A stretch of DNA of 64,000 nt from Neoscytalidium dimidiatum (taxonomy: Eukaryota > Ascomycota > Dothideomycetes > Botryosphaeriales > Botryosphaeriaceae): positions 3,968,001-4,032,000 of the forward strand of contig CM074697.1 in NCBI GenBank assembly GCA_037367355.1, written 5' to 3'. Of the stretch, positions 30,736-43,632 are shown piece after piece (positions within the stretch are counted from its first letter, which is position 1; every line of letters starts with the position of its first letter). The translations under genes and the position numbers were made by a program. The notes below the pieces were generated by a model. That model did not search any database. It was given only the letters and a program-made list of their open reading frames with translations, and was not told the origin of the DNA.

Positions 30736-31587
30736 GAAAGCGTCGGCGTGCGATAGATTGGGAAACGCTTATCGCGAGGACTTGGTTGGAACTTGGGGCT
30801 TGGAGCGAGCTTTGAGGGCGCGGCGGCGCTCAGGCTGGCCGCTGCTGGCTGGCCTTTGCCCCCGTCCAATTTCGCCGGGATCAGTGGCCAGCCCGTGTGC
30901 CGCCAAGCTCTCACTCGCTCACCCACTTGTGCGCCCCCCAAAGTGACCTGCAGCCACGAGAGAAAGGGCACCCTGGATGGCAAACCGCCCCCGTGTTCGC
31001 GGCCCTGACGAGTCCAAACCCCCCCTTCCTCCCTGCCGCTGGGCGCTCGCCATCCGCCAGGCCGCTGCCCACCAACCTTCCTCCCCGGCCTGCCGCCCGC
31101 CGCGCGTATCTGCTTCAGTCCGCCTTACCGCACATTTACATTAATTCGCTACTCGAGGCCCGTGTGTCTCTCAGCTCCGCTCCGCCTTTTCACTGCCCCA
31201 GCCTTGCCTTGCGCGAGCACTATTCCGGCGCGACTGTCACTCCTTTGACCGCTCTCCTCGCCCGCCAGTTTTTCCTTTGCGCTCGACTCCTGCAGCTCTC
31301 CCTCCGCTCTACTCATTGCTTCCTAATTGCCCTTGTGGCCCCCGATCGACGCCTTTGGCTCCCCGATTTGCGACACTTTGCGATCGAGCACACGACAGGG
31401 CACAGCCTCAATTGCTAACCCATACCGAGTACCCGCTGTCCTTCCCCCGCGTCACGAGCCCACCCACGCCGCATACCCGCCGAGGTCGCCTTGTCTGCCA
31501 GCTTTCCTACCGCGACCGCTCAATTACCCTGGCAACCACCTCTACGCCGTACCCACTGGAATCGAGACACTCCCGAATACCGCGAGC
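30736..31587. promoter_or_regulatory. Divergent intergenic region, hydrolase and glycosyltransferase
   Basis: About 850 bases, strongly C/T-rich on the plus strand from 30,900 to 31,580, as in long fungal 5' leaders. The glycosyltransferase frame is open upstream to 31,327, but without an ATG that fits a membrane-anchored start better than 31588. Confidence 0.45.
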
Positions 31588-33539
31588 ATGGCTGAGGGCA
31601 GTCGGTTACGGGGCTTCTGCACCCTCCTGCGGAACCTCTTTCTCGCCGCGTTGCTGTACACCTGCATCCTCAGTATAATCAACCTGGCCAAGAACCCCTC
31701 CTCGCGGCCGACGGGCAAGCTTGGCATCCCAGCATTCCTAGGAAAGTCAGGCCCGGTCGACTTGATCAAGTCCACCAAGGCTGGCGTCAAGGTCAAGTTT
31801 GCTGGTTCGCCTTCGAGCATCACTATCAATCCGCACGCCAACGTCTTCAACCGCCCCGACAGCGCTGTGTCCCCCAAGGACGACTACCTGGGACCAAGAC
31901 CCCATGTGGACACCGAGGCCAACCTCAAGCTCTTGGTGGAGGAGTGCAGGGGAACATACCATGGCATTGAGAAGATGAGGAATGTGTTCGACTGCCTGCA
32001 GTTCTTCGCAAATGGCGAGGACCGCTATTACTATCTCCCACCGGATGGTGAGCGCGCAAGCCAGCAGAACCCTCAGGAGGCCGAGTACAACGACGCCGAT
32101 GGCCACGGGAATACCCTGACCAGCTATCCGCCTATCTCCAACGCTACCAAGGCTTCCAAGGACTCGATCGGCACCTGCCCTGGCCCCATTATTCCGTACC
32201 ATGTTTACTGGACGGGTCCCGCGACCTGGAGAGTCGAAGTGTTTATCAAGAGCTACCTTTACACCCAGAACCTGGCCTGCTCGCGCCTCTTCCTGTGGCT
32301 GGATTCGGACAAGAACCCTCACGCCGTTGATGATATGCTCCACCGCGACCCTCTTTTCGCCCGCTTTCTGCCTCTTGTCGAGCGTGGAGATATCACGGTC
32401 GTGGCCTGGAAGTTCCCCTCGCGCATCCCGCTCCCCAGCAATGTCGACCACACGGATGGAAAAGGATTTTCGCGCAGCAAGCCTAATGCCAAGGGTGAAA
32501 TTACGATCGCGGAGGGCGTGATCGAGGACAGGAACGGTCAACAGTGGCTCGCATTGACCCCGAAGCAGATGACTTTCCTGCCTGTCGCCGTCTCTGACGC
32601 TGTCCGTTTTGTCATTCTGCACATCTTTGGCGGTGCCTATTTCGACATGGATGTTCTGATGCTCAGGGACATGCGCCCGCTGCTTCTGCCGCAGAACCAC
32701 TCTTTCGCCGAGCGCTGGGCCGCGCACCCCCACCCAGGTGACTACAACACGGCTGTCATGTCTCTGACCGCTAACTCGTCGCTCTCTTCTTATTTGCTTC
32801 GCGGAGGCGTGCGTATGGGTGTCAACTTCCACCCGCGTGTGATTGGACGCATGGCGTGGAAGGATGGACGTGATCAGGAGTTCCTCATGCTCGAGACCGC
32901 CGCGTTCGACCCGATTTGGACCGAGTTCAACTGGGATCGTGAGGGAAGATGCACTGTGCCTTGCTTCACCGACTACAGCCAGGCCTTCAAGGGTAAGGCC
33001 GGTGCGATCAAGGACGAGTGGCAGAGCTATGACGGCCCTCAGCTGGAGCATGTGGATCTCTCTCAGCAAAAGCCTCGGATGCGGATTGAATCCCAGAGCG
33101 TTGTTGAGGGCCGGACTGCAGAGGGTGAGGCACCCCACTCCTCTGCCGCGCAACAGAAGCCTGGTTCTACCTCTTCGGAATCCTTCTCAGCGACAAGTGC
33201 GGAAGAGAAGCAGTTGAGGGAGAAGGGCGTGGTTGTGGATTACAGACTCGAGGAGGATAAGTTCCCGCCGAACAACCGCACGCTTGAAAACTTCTTCAAG
33301 GGGGCTTGGACATATCACATCCACAACCAAGTAAGTCATGCATGGGGGGCAACATCGACTTGATGATTGTGACTAACTTTGTGTTGCAGTGGCTCAAGCA
33401 CCCTGAGCCTTCGTCGTGGATCAATGTTATGGAAATCGCACACGACGCTTTCTTCGCCGGCACTCGTACCAACCCGTACGGCGAGACTTGGGACGGTCCA
33501 GCGCTCATGCCGTACAATTACTGGCCGGAATATGTATGA
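31588..33539 (+). CDS. GT32-type glycosyltransferase, type II membrane protein
   Basis: Exons 31588-33330 and 33390-33539, intron of 59 bases (GTAAGT...TTGCAG); 630 residues. The start at 31588 places a single hydrophobic anchor (LFLAALLYTCILSIINLA) at residues 14-31 behind a short basic tail, the topology of Golgi transferases. The catalytic region has PYHVYWTGPATWRVEVF, LFLWLDSDKNPHAVDDML and HIFGGAYFDMDVLMLRDM, whose DMD is the DxD nucleotide-sugar site of the Gly_transf_sug/GT32 family (Och1-like). A Ser/Thr/Glu-rich segment of about 60 residues (560-580 region) precedes the last conserved block FKGAWTYHIHNQWLKHPEP. Role inferred: transfer of a hexose in the Golgi during cell-wall or glycoprotein glycan synthesis. 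Donor and acceptor cannot be told. Confidence 0.9.
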
Positions 33540-35378
33540 TCTGTAGCAGCAGGCTTCTCTTTGCCACCGAAAGACACTCGGACGATATAAAACGACATGT
33601 ACAGAAACAACACGAGAAACAAACCATGAACAAATGTTTTCCAACTTATCCCATTCTTCGGTCGAGTCCCCTTGGAGCACGACACGCATCATCATCAAAT
33701 TCAGCGGATAAATTATCATTTGGCGCGATAGAGAGGAGTTTCACTCAAGTCGAGCATTTGAACGCAAGCCGGCCACATTCCAGCGCCCTTGTCCCCGCGA
33801 CCGTCATTCCTCTTCAACATTCTACAACAAAATTCGCCTATTCAATTTCTCTCACAGAGGAGACGTTGAAGCAATACGTGGAGCAAAGGATTCTTAGTGA
33901 TGGGCAAATTCCATCGGCTGTTGTGTCGACGTAGGTTTTTTTTATTATTTTTGCAACTTACCAGGCGGCGTTCATGTCAAAGCCCGAACGGGACCGGATA
34001 CTGGGTCGGTGTTCTGAAAAATCAAATTTCTCTTGGTCCTTCAATCTCGTTTGCGCGTCAATCTTCAATTTTGGATAACTTCTTGTGTGCGATCTTCTCT
34101 ACAAGACCATTTTCATCTCTCTCGCTTTTCTTTAGCGAGTGAGCATTCATCTCTATGCACTATTCAGTGCGTTTTCGATTCGTTAAAGCCAGTTATTTTG
34201 GAGTACCCGGTCTTTTCACTCTTCTTTCGCTTCGACACCGGGTACGGCGATCGCTTTTTATAAAGAGACTTTTTTTTAACCCGACGAAGACTTCACTTCT
34301 TTTCTCCTTTCAAACCCCAAGACCTTGTTCAGAGCGTGTTGCTTGTCAGTCGCTTGATTTACACTCTCCACACGCGCGCACTAGATCGGGTTTGAAAGAT
34401 TTTCTTCTTTTCTCTCGCTTGATCTCTTACCATTTTTTTTTTTTTAACTTTTCCCTCATTTTTAAGTGGTGTCTTCGCTTCTACCTACTTTGTACAGCCG
34501 CACACTTGTGCGTTTTTGGAAATGATTTGCGTGAAGGAAAATGTTTGAGTAGTGTGGTTGTCTGCTGAGGACGTAGGAGGGGAGTGGAAGCCAGGTGGGA
34601 GAGGAGGAAATGAAGAGTCGTATGGGACGTAGCTTTAAACGTTGGTTGTACGCAAGAGGCGCAAAAAGGAGTGTCGCTTCTTCAAGTGGTACGCTGGCTC
34701 TCCGGTGACGATGAGGGGGGGGGGGTTTCGGCTAGGTATGATTGGATAATAAACGTGCTTCAAATCTTCCCTCGTGCGTCCTATTTTACTGCACGTGAGC
34801 CGTGATTCGTTGCACATTAACTGCAAATTCCGACCACTGATATGTCAGCGCATAAATGATACACGGACGAATATTACTTAAATGAGGAACCAAGAGTGGG
34901 CGGAAATTTTGTGGAAGCAACGCCATGCAAATGCATTCCTTCTCGTTGTTTCCACTTCTCCGTATTGGCTACATTACACGACGTGAACCACATCCCATCA
35001 AATGAGTGTTGTCCAAAGCAATGGTTCCAACAGCGCGCCGGGGGAATTAATCCTAATAGCCCTCCTCATCAAGAAATCAACACAAGCCACCTGTACAACA
35101 CAACCCACAATGACTTTTCCCTTTTTAGCGTTCGCACTTGAGATGTGATCGACGATGACGATGATATCCTTTACACCGGAAAGGGGAAGTAGTATGATGT
35201 GAATGCAATCCCATCTGTGTCAGATGCTGATAACGAGGTAATTAGAGAAAATGAACGGGGGAGAAAAAAAAAAAAAAAACTGCTGCCTTCATTCTACATC
35301 TGCCGATCCCCGCTTCATCCCATGATCCCATCTTATCATTTCCCAGTCTTCGTGAAACCATACCGATTCTTTCCTAGT
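33540..35378. other. Intergenic between convergent genes, about 1.8 kb
   Basis: The 3' ends of the glycosyltransferase and VPS27 genes face each other here. Several T-rich stretches (33,930-33,950; 34,265-34,275; 34,433-34,446), a G run at about 34,717-34,726 and an A run at 35,264-35,279. The short frames lack any domain. I see no gene. Confidence 0.5.
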
Positions 35379-37726
35379 TTACAGCTCGATCAGTGCCTCC
35401 TCCTTGGGTGCCTGGGGTTGGTGCTGCGGTGCACTTGGGAAAGCGTCGGCCGTGAAACCTCCAGCAGTTGGTTGAGGTGGGTATGCGTATTGCTGCGGCG
35501 GCTGTTGTTGTTGCCAGTATGGCGGCTGTTGTTGAGGCGGCGGGGCCTGCTGGGGAGGTGCCTGTTGGGGAGGTGCTTGCTGCTGCTGCCAATATTGCTG
35601 CTGTTGTTGCTGTGGCGCCTGAGGTGGTGGTGCTTGGGATTGTTGAGGAGGTTGCTGTTGTTGCTGTGGAGGCTGTTGGTGATAGAGCTGAGGGGATGAA
35701 GGCTGAGGAGGCTGTTGTTGCTGTTGTTGCTGCGGGGGAGCCGTAGGTGGCGCGCTAGGCTGTTCGCTGTTGTAGTAGTATGCGGCATTTGGGTCATCCG
35801 GAATAGAGGGCTGCGATGGCGCATACTGGCTAGCTGGGGGAGCTGATGGCTGCTGCTGAGCGGAAGATCTCCGTTGCAGCTGCGGAGACCCCTCTGAAGG
35901 TGGACCTTGTTGATAAGGCGCACTTTGTTGCACTTGTTGTTGTTGCTGTTGAGGTGGTTGTTGAGCGCCGTAGTACTGCTGTTGTTGGAATGAAGGGTCT
36001 TGTGGCTGAGCAAATCCCTGAGGTGGCATCGAATTACGGTTCGGTACGTACGGGGACTGAGGCTGTTGCGCGTACTGGTTGTATGTGGACTGGGGGCGAG
36101 CATAAGGGTCGTTATTTCCAGTGTAGAAGCTCTCTGCCCCAGAGGGGCCGTCCGGAACGCCAGACGCTATGCTGGGATAGAGACCTGAAGCGGGACGCTG
36201 CAAGCTTGGTTGAAACCCGTAGCTGGAGTGATTATAGGTGTTTGAAAGGCGTTCTTCAAGCATGCGGTCATAGTAGCGGACAACAGTCGAAAGCTTTGCG
36301 TGCAGATCCAGAAGCGTGTCGTGCTTGCTCATTGTCTCGCCGTACGTCCGTGCAAGCTTCGGACGCAGCTTGCCAATACTTTCGTACAACTCCTGGATTT
36401 GCGGTTCTCGAAGAATGGTGCCTGGCGGCTGATGTTGCAGACGCTCTACCAAAGTGGCAAAGAGGCTGATATTCTCGGCTTCCGATGGGGTGAGCTCGTA
36501 GTCATTCCGTGGTGGTACCGCGACAGGAGTCCCGTTGGATGAAGAAGTCTGCTGCTTGAGTTGAGCCGCGTGCTTCTTCTTTTGCTCTTCCATATCCGCC
36601 AGAGACGCTGCAATTGCAGCCTTTAGATCCGCATCTTCTTCTTCCTCACTTTGAGTACCATTCGTCGGTTTCGCTTGCAACTGTGACTGAGGAACGTAGC
36701 CAGTGCTAGTATTCGCCTTGACCTCCTCCAAGCTCATCTCCAGCGCCCTCTTCAAATCGGCATCAAAGCTGTCTTCGACTCTTGCACTCCTTGGCTCGAG
36801 AGAACCCTGGTAAAGCGTCCTGGCTGGCTTCGAGGCATCGAAACCCTTGGGCACCGGGGTCCCCCGGTTTTTGTCGGTGAGCTTAATATAGCACCCATCG
36901 TCCACGCGCACAGGTTGCATTATTCCGAGATGAGGCAGAGCAAGGTTCTTGCTAGAGCACGAGCCACAGAAGACGCCTCCGCAATTGCGACAGTGGTGTT
37001 TGCGGTTGGTAAAGGTAAACGCGGTCCGACACCGAAGACACACGTCGGAATCAGTCCACTCGGGGGGCTGGTAGGCGCATGTTAGCGGGCATCTAGCAAG
37101 AGAATGAGGGTGGACCTTACCGCACTGCTGTCAAACATGCTGCTGAGCACTTCCTGGCGGGGAGGAAACTGGAAGCCTTCGCGCTGCAGCGACCTGTAAA
37201 TCTCCGAGATGTAAACCAGCTGGGGACGACCCTCAGCAGCAATAGCCCAGACTTGTATCAGCTCAAGTATCTTCTCCTTGACGTCTTTGTTGACTTCGGC
37301 AGGTCCGTATGCCTTGAGCAGCGAGACGAGGTTGTCCATAAACTCGCGCGACGCGATCTCGATGATGAAGTGGTCACCGCCGTTCTTAACGCACGTGTCG
37401 GTGAGCTGTTGAAGAGTAGCAGTCAGCAGTCAGGTCATGGTAGTGGGGCGGCCAGGCAGAAGAATTCCATACGTTGAGAGCGGCCAGCTGGACGTTCGGA
37501 TTCTTGTTGCCTATGCGCTTCTTGATGGAGCGCATGGCCTCTTTCGGCTGTACCGTCTTGGATCGAATAATGTCGGAGATCTCGAGGTTAAGCGCGATGT
37601 CTTCTCTGAGCTCCAGTCAGCAGGTGGCGATCTGCGGGGTGCATGAACGACGTACAAGCTGGACGAGGTCGCGCGCTCGACCTGCTCGTCCAGAGCGGAG
37701 TTGGAGGACGCGAACCAGCCCGCCAT
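35379..37726 (-). CDS. VPS27: ESCRT-0 subunit VPS27 (VHS-FYVE-UIM)
   Basis: Four exons: 37726-37656, 37605-37473, 37405-37121 and 37067-35379; 725 residues. Residues about 1-160 form a VHS domain ([58 protein letters not shown]). The FYVE finger follows at about 173-225 with the PI3P-binding [13 protein letters not shown] and a CxxC pair at each end. Two ubiquitin-interacting motifs are visible at about 265-279 ([13 protein letters not shown]) and 310-323 ([13 protein letters not shown]). The C-terminal 250 residues are Gln/Pro-rich repeats with a terminal LIEL clathrin box. VPS27 with HSE1 recruits ubiquitinated cargo to endosomes and starts the ESCRT cascade. The gene is divergently paired with a deubiquitinase gene. 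Confidence 0.96.
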
Positions 37727-38641
37727 GCTGCCGGTGAGAGCTGTGGGGATGGAGAGTGGTCAAGAGAGAACAGATCAGGGTATCACAGGGAGCTCGGGCG
37801 GCGAGCAGTTCAGGTGGCGGGCAGTCCGAGGAGCTCTATGCGGCGATGGTACGGACATGCATGGGGTTGATGGGCGGTAGGTATTCAACTGGTGGTAAGG
37901 TTGCGTAGCGTAGGTAAGGTAGGCCAGCCCAGGCGCGGCGGCCTGCACCGCCGCCGCCCGAAGTGCAGTGCGGCGTCATCGCTGCCACGCGCGCATGTGC
38001 AGCTCCAGCCAGCCAGCTCAACCGCAGTGTGCCCGACCGCCCTGCTCCCCGGCCCAGAGCCCAGAGCAAGGTTCCCGGCGCCCAAGATCCCATAAATTTT
38101 GCCTGGACTGGGACACTAGAATAGCAGCGGGCCGTCGCGCTTTAAAGCTCTTGAGTGCACGCGCGTCAGCTACGCCGGTGCCGCGGCCTGCGCATTAAGT
38201 TGGGCCTGCCCTCGTCACCGCTGTGGCGCCGGCATCGTCATCTGAAGCTTGACCTCTGGCCCTCGCCCGTGGCTCATACCCAAGACCACCTGCGGTAACC
38301 ACACGCCCCCCCGAGAGCCCTCGCTCTGTTCCCCCCCCGCCGCCCTTCTGCAACACCGCTGCTCCAACATACACGCTGCCACTCGCTCTCTCGTCGCCGT
38401 CCGATTCTCGTGCCGTCGCCTGACTGCCGATCGCCTCCCTCGAGCTCACCGCGGAATCGTCGTGGCCTGAATTCGTATCCTCGGCGCTTGCTACCGCGCA
38501 GATCGCCACAACGGACACCACATAGCCTTCTATCCCGGCCCGTACTTGATTCTCGCCGCTCTGAACATGTCAAGGCGTGTTGCTCTATAAGCCGCCGACC
38601 TTCCGTCCCCGCCTGCTCATGCCAACCGCCGCAACCCCGCT
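37727..38641. promoter_or_regulatory. Shared divergent promoter of VPS27 and the deubiquitinase
   Basis: 915 bases between the two start codons, GC-rich, with CT-rich leaders toward the right-hand gene. No binding site recognised. Bidirectional control of two endosomal ubiquitin factors is plausible but inferred. Confidence 0.45.
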
Positions 38642-41600
38642 ATGAACGGTTACAGGCCAAGCTCCAGCGGCTTGGGCTCTCACGGCCTGTCTGACAATGG
38701 CTCACACAATGGTGCTCCCACTTCTACTCCGCGAGCCATGCCTCACATCAATGATCTCAAGGCGCGCGCTGAGGAGAGGCTGCAGAACGCTCCGCTGACA
38801 GTAAGTCCGCGGCCGCCTGCGCTGGCCAAGACTGACAGTCGGCATAGGTTGATCGCATGCTCGAGACAGCCGAACAGTCAGCAAGACAGATAGATTCCCT
38901 TCTCGATTTTCGCCGGCCGGATTTAGCGTATCTCGAGTACATCATCGCGTCCGAGCTCGTCTTTAACCGCATCCCCAATTGTCGTGATGCTCCGCTAGTG
39001 AAGGAAGACAGAGGTACAAGATACCAGAGACACAGAGCTCTTGGGAAGGTACGCTGTATATGATCGTGTGGCACAAACCCACATGGTGACGTGCGGGATG
39101 TCTAACTGGGAGTAGTTTCTTTCCGAGAGAGCAGACCGCCTGTCAAATATCAAAGAAATCATAATAAATGACAACAAACGGAGCGGAGTCAGGCCTACCA
39201 TCCACGTCAATGGAACTAGCGAGACTCACTCGCGCCATGCGAGCGTTCCCGCCGCCTCAGTCACTCCCGAACCAAAACTCTACCCGAACCCGAGATTTTC
39301 CATGCGCGACGAGCTTTTCCTTGACACGGGCGCGAACACGTCTGGCCATTCGCCTCGAGAATCTTTAGATACAGGTTCGGAGGGCCTTTCTGGCCGATCT
39401 ACGCCTTTGAGTTCTGTCGAGTCGCCGCGCCCACGTCCACCCGTGAACCCTAAGCCACAAAATATGCATGGCCGCGCTCTTCAGCGAAATGGGTCTCCTT
39501 CAGGCCTGACAAGCCAGGGTGATGCTCTGAGTGAGAGGTTCGCGCGCCTGCGAGCAGCTGGGAACCAGCCGGCACCGCGACCTGCTTCGATACAGATGCC
39601 GTCTCCATTGGATTTCAATGGCATGTACCCTGGAGTGAATACCAAACCTCAAGGTCCTCGCGCTATGCCTAATGGTTCTTCTGCACCCGAACGCCCGCCA
39701 AAATTGCCTCTGGATACCCGGATATCTGCTTTCTTACCAAAAGAGCCAAGCCCTGCTTACAGCCCAGCTCGCAATATGCAGACTCCCGCAAATATCGACC
39801 CCCCTCGAACTACGGCCAGAAGCTTAGTCCGGACTAATTCTATCCCCACATCTAGCCTTTCTGCTCAGGCGCCTAACGGAGCCGGAGATTCGGAGTCCTA
39901 TTTTCCCCGGCCCCCGAGCCAACAATCTTCTGTTATCAGGAGAAAGTCCCTACATGCTCCTCGGGAGTGGCAAATCAGTGCTGAAAAGCTCTTTGATTAT
40001 CTGAAGCCATACAATGTGCTTGTCATTGATGTCCGCAATAGAGAAGACTATGATGATGGCCACATCTACGTTAATTCGATAATGTGTATCGAGCCCGCCG
40101 CTTTGAGGCCGAATATGTCTGCCGATCAGCTGCAGGAGGCGCTTGTCCTTTCACCAGATATCGAGCAAGAAATGTTTGATCGGCGGAACGAGTTCGACCT
40201 AGTTGTCTACTATGACCAATCGACACCGAGCGCGGATTTCCTCACCAAATCTCCTCGAACTCCTCAAGAATCGGTCCTCAAGTTCCTCTACGACGCCCTT
40301 TACGAATTCAACGCAGACAAACCATTACAAAGACCCCCGATCCTACTAATGGGCGGCCTCGATGCGTGGGCAGACCTGCTTGGTCAGGGTGCATTGAAGA
40401 CTTCGAACACAGCTACGATAGTGTCTGATCAGCAGAACGGAAAAGCTGCGCGACCAATTCGCAGGGTTCCAGTAGCTAGCAACGGTTCCCGGTTGTACTT
40501 ACAGAAGAAGAGAATGCGCGACTACAACCCCTTGGATCCGGAAGAAGAAAGGAAGTGGCTTGAAAAGGCTAGGGGTGAACGACCACCAACAGTGCCACCA
40601 CGAGAGGACGAAGACGACGGCATGGCAGAAGAAGACATCCCTTACTATCATAGTACTGAGGATTTTATGCGGCGTTTCCCTGACGCATCTGCCATTGCAC
40701 CTCAGTCAATGACCATGGCAGCACCAAGGCCGCCTCAATACGCACCTTCCTCACGACCTTCCTCCCGACCACCCTCACGACAGGCACCGGCGGTGCCCGA
40801 TTATCCTGGAACGGCCATGCCGGCAATACCTTCACGACCACCTCCAGCAGCACCGCGCGTCAATTACAGCGGTGCTCACGACCGCAATGCTCCTCAAAAT
40901 CATGTCGCCACAGCACGATCTTCCCAGCTACCCACCTACTTTCCACCAAGTCAGCTTCCGCAAAATATTCGGCTGCCCAGAACCGGCTTGATCAACTTTG
41001 GCGTCACCTGTTACATGAATGCCACCATCCAATGCCTAAATGCGACCCTTCCGTTGACAAGGATCTTCAAGGATGGCACTTTCGTGAAATATATCCAGAA
41101 GCACAACTGGCGGGGTTCGCAAGGCACCATGTCAGAAAATTACGCTACGCTCATTCAGAACTTGTGGATTGAAGGCGGCGGGCCGGTACGACCGAAGACC
41201 CTGAGGGTAAGATTCAAGTATCATTTAGAATTATTCTTTAGCTTCCGCTCACGCACAACCAGGAGCTTTGCGCCCGCATAAATCAAGAGTGGGGACTTGA
41301 CCGCCAGCAAGATGCGAAGGAGTTCTTTGATTTTTTGGTCGACGTTCTACATGAAGATATGAACGTCAATTGGTCGCACCCGCCTGCTCAGGCACTTACC
41401 GAACAGGAAGAAGCGCGGCGCGAAAGTCTACCCAAGTCGTATGTTGCTCGCATTGAATGGATGCGCTGGACCATGCGCGAGCGTTCCATCATCAGCGAAC
41501 TCTTCGGTGGTCAGCATATGTCCCGCCTGAGGTGCACAACCTGTCACTTCACATCCACAACCTTTGAAACATTCTTCAGCATTAGCGTCGAGATCCCGCG

Positions 41601-42183
41601 CAACCATGCCGCCGATATTCGAGACTGTCTCCGCTCCTACTGCGCTGAGGAACGCCTCTCTGGCGACGAGGTATGGCGCTGCCCGCGCTGCAAGAAAGAG
41701 CGTGAAGCCACTAAGCAAATCACCATCACCCGCGCCCCGCACTACCTCGTGATTCACTTCAAGCGCTTCTCAGCTTCACACACCGAGCGCGCACGCAAAG
41801 TCCGCACCCCGATCGAGTTCCCGCTCAACGGTCTTGACATGGGGCCCTTCATGCTCCCGCCCATCAGCCCTGAGGAAGAAACGGCGCTCCTCAAGCAGCG
41901 TCCGACCGACGGCCCCGAGCAGCTTAAGGCGATAAAGACGGATGAGCGCATGTCCCCGCCTTACAAGTACAACGCTTATGCGGTCATGCGGCACCTAGGC
42001 GCAACGCTGACCTCGGGCCATTACATCGCGATGCTGAAGGATGCGGCTCGGGGTTGTTGGTGGCAGTTTAATGACAGCAGGGTCACGGAGTTTCAGCCTG
42101 AGGCGTTGAGGGGGGATGAGCGGCTGCAGAATGAACAGGCGTATATCGTGTTCTACGAGAGGGATAGAGTTTTTGGGCGGTAG
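38642..42183 (+). CDS. Ubiquitin-specific protease with rhodanese domain (Doa4/USP8-type)
   Basis: Exons 38642-38800, 38848-39048, 39116-41206 and 41263-42183; 1,123 residues. Residues about 54-120 (VDRMLETAEQSARQIDSLLD, RRPDLAYLEYIIASELVF) resemble the USP8 dimerisation/MIT-like helix bundle. A rhodanese-like domain lies at about 402-540 (AEKLFDYLKPYNVLVIDVRN). The USP catalytic domain begins TGLINFGVTCYMNATIQCLN with Cys near residue 752, has two CxxC zinc ribbons (CTTCHF, CPRCKK) and the His box ATLTSGHYIAMLKDA with His near 1070. A Pro/Ser-rich linker (ARPPQY, PSSRPSSRPPSR) may bind SH3 partners or Bro1-type recruiters. Doa4 and USP8 remove ubiquitin from cargo at ESCRT complexes, fitting the neighbouring VPS27 gene. 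Confidence 0.94.
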
Positions 42184-42646
42184 TGTAGGAGTACTGCTGC
42201 TTGCTTTATCTCTTCATTGTTGCTTTTGGCTTTTTTCTGAGATGTATTTCTCACTCTTTCTATCTGTGGCGTTGCATGATACCTACCTACCCACTTGCCT
42301 CGGGTGTTGGTTCCTCGTGTTCCCTTTTTCCTGAATTGAGGCGTTCGCTTTCTTATTCAGCATGCCTGCATGGGTGCGGGTGGTTGGTCGTGCTGGCGGT
42401 GAGCGGACTATTCCCGGGCAGGTCGCGGTTTTCGTGGAAGATTTTTGGGAGTTTCTGTTTGCCTGTGCGGCGCGTCCTGTACTGCACGGATTTGACGGAA
42501 GGCTGGTGGCGGGTTAAAAAGGGAGAGGAAAAAGGCATCTACGAGGCATCGGTAATGTGAATGATTATCATGAATCATAATTGAGAATCATGACTCTACG
42601 AGCAGCGTTATGTGCGAACTAACAGGAGTGGAAATAGGTGTATAGA
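42184..42646. other. Intergenic, 3' of the deubiquitinase
   Basis: About 460 bases, T-rich at first; short frames only, nothing recognised. Confidence 0.4.
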
Positions 42647-43105
42647 CTACATGTCGACACTCAGACAAGTTGGAAGCGACGAAGTGTTCCATTCGGACCC
42701 GGTGGCCAATCTAAGTAAATCGCCTTGGAAGCGCCCCACTGCCACCCTCTCATGATGTGCGTTTGACATTGGAGTGACTAGCATCACGTTGAAGAGCTCA
42801 TACTGTAGCTCAGATTCTAGGTTGCCTGTACCCTGTGACGGCTGAATGGTCGAGAGATGTATGAGTGAACAACCGTCGAGGTCTGCACGTGTGGTCATGT
42901 CTTTCTTCGAAGTCGAAAAGTACACCAAGGGAGGATGTGGCTGGCAGGGCTGTACGATCCTTGAGGCAGACCAGGGTGGCAGCTTCCGGTTTGTCTCCAA
43001 TCGTGCCCGTAGTTTCTGGAAATTCCAAGTTTTCAATGTTGCAGGTGATGCTTGTCGTACCTGGTCGGGGCGGAGCAGTCGTGGAGGCGCAGCTAAAGCT
43101 ATCAC
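42647..43105 (-). pseudogene. Possible C-terminal remnant of a HET-type or related protein
   Basis: A 152-codon minus-strand frame whose last third, LFNVMLVTPMSNAHHERVAV then GRFQGDLLRL, resembles the terminal strand of fungal heterokaryon-incompatibility (HET) family proteins. The upstream half shows no HET core and a second frame is open over the same bases. It would be a truncated relic; the match is weak and by eye. Confidence 0.28.
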
Positions 43106-43632
43106 AGCAGGTTGCAGATGACATCACCCTTCATACAGTAACACCACTTGAATGTGCAACTGAAGCAGACGTAGATTTTACTAATCTTATATGATACTGA
43201 CGCTGCGAACGATGGCTTTAGTTGGCTATGAACCTTTATCTCGGTGTTTGTCCCTACAAGTGGTCTTAGTCTGTGAAGCGATCCGGATAACAGCTTCAGT
43301 ACTATGTGCGTAATCTTCCGCTAATGTAATACCTTGAACCCCACCTTAAATGAGCCGCTAAGTTAGGATAGATCGAAGACAAAAAGCCGAGCAGGTGTGC
43401 ACGTGACTAAGCAATGGGGTCCCAGTTTTCTCCATCTGTCCGTAGCCGAGAGCGTACAAGAAGATGACGTCATAGTCAACAATAAATCCCAATTACACCA
43501 CCAGCCTTGCACCTTTTTCCCATTCTATACATACCTCTTTCCTGCACAAACGAGACTTAAGAATATAATATCATATCCTTATTTTTACCTACGAGCAAAA
43601 TTCCAGCGCCTCCCGAAACACCATCACCAGCG
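43106..43632. other. Intergenic
   Basis: About 530 bases with a CT/CA-rich leader just before the small mitochondrial gene. Nothing else seen. Confidence 0.4.

Noticed and set aside
30337..30983. Open frames on both strands over the hydrolase promoter and intron
   Set aside because: GC-rich sequence without stops; only the first exon of the hydrolase is supported by a splice join and conserved sequence.
31747..33153. A 468-codon minus frame opposite the glycosyltransferase
   Set aside because: Antisense shadow of a confidently identified gene; no recognisable family.
33897..34568. Several plus-strand frames rich in Phe/Leu/Ser
   Set aside because: They reflect T-rich 3' flanking sequence and have no domain.
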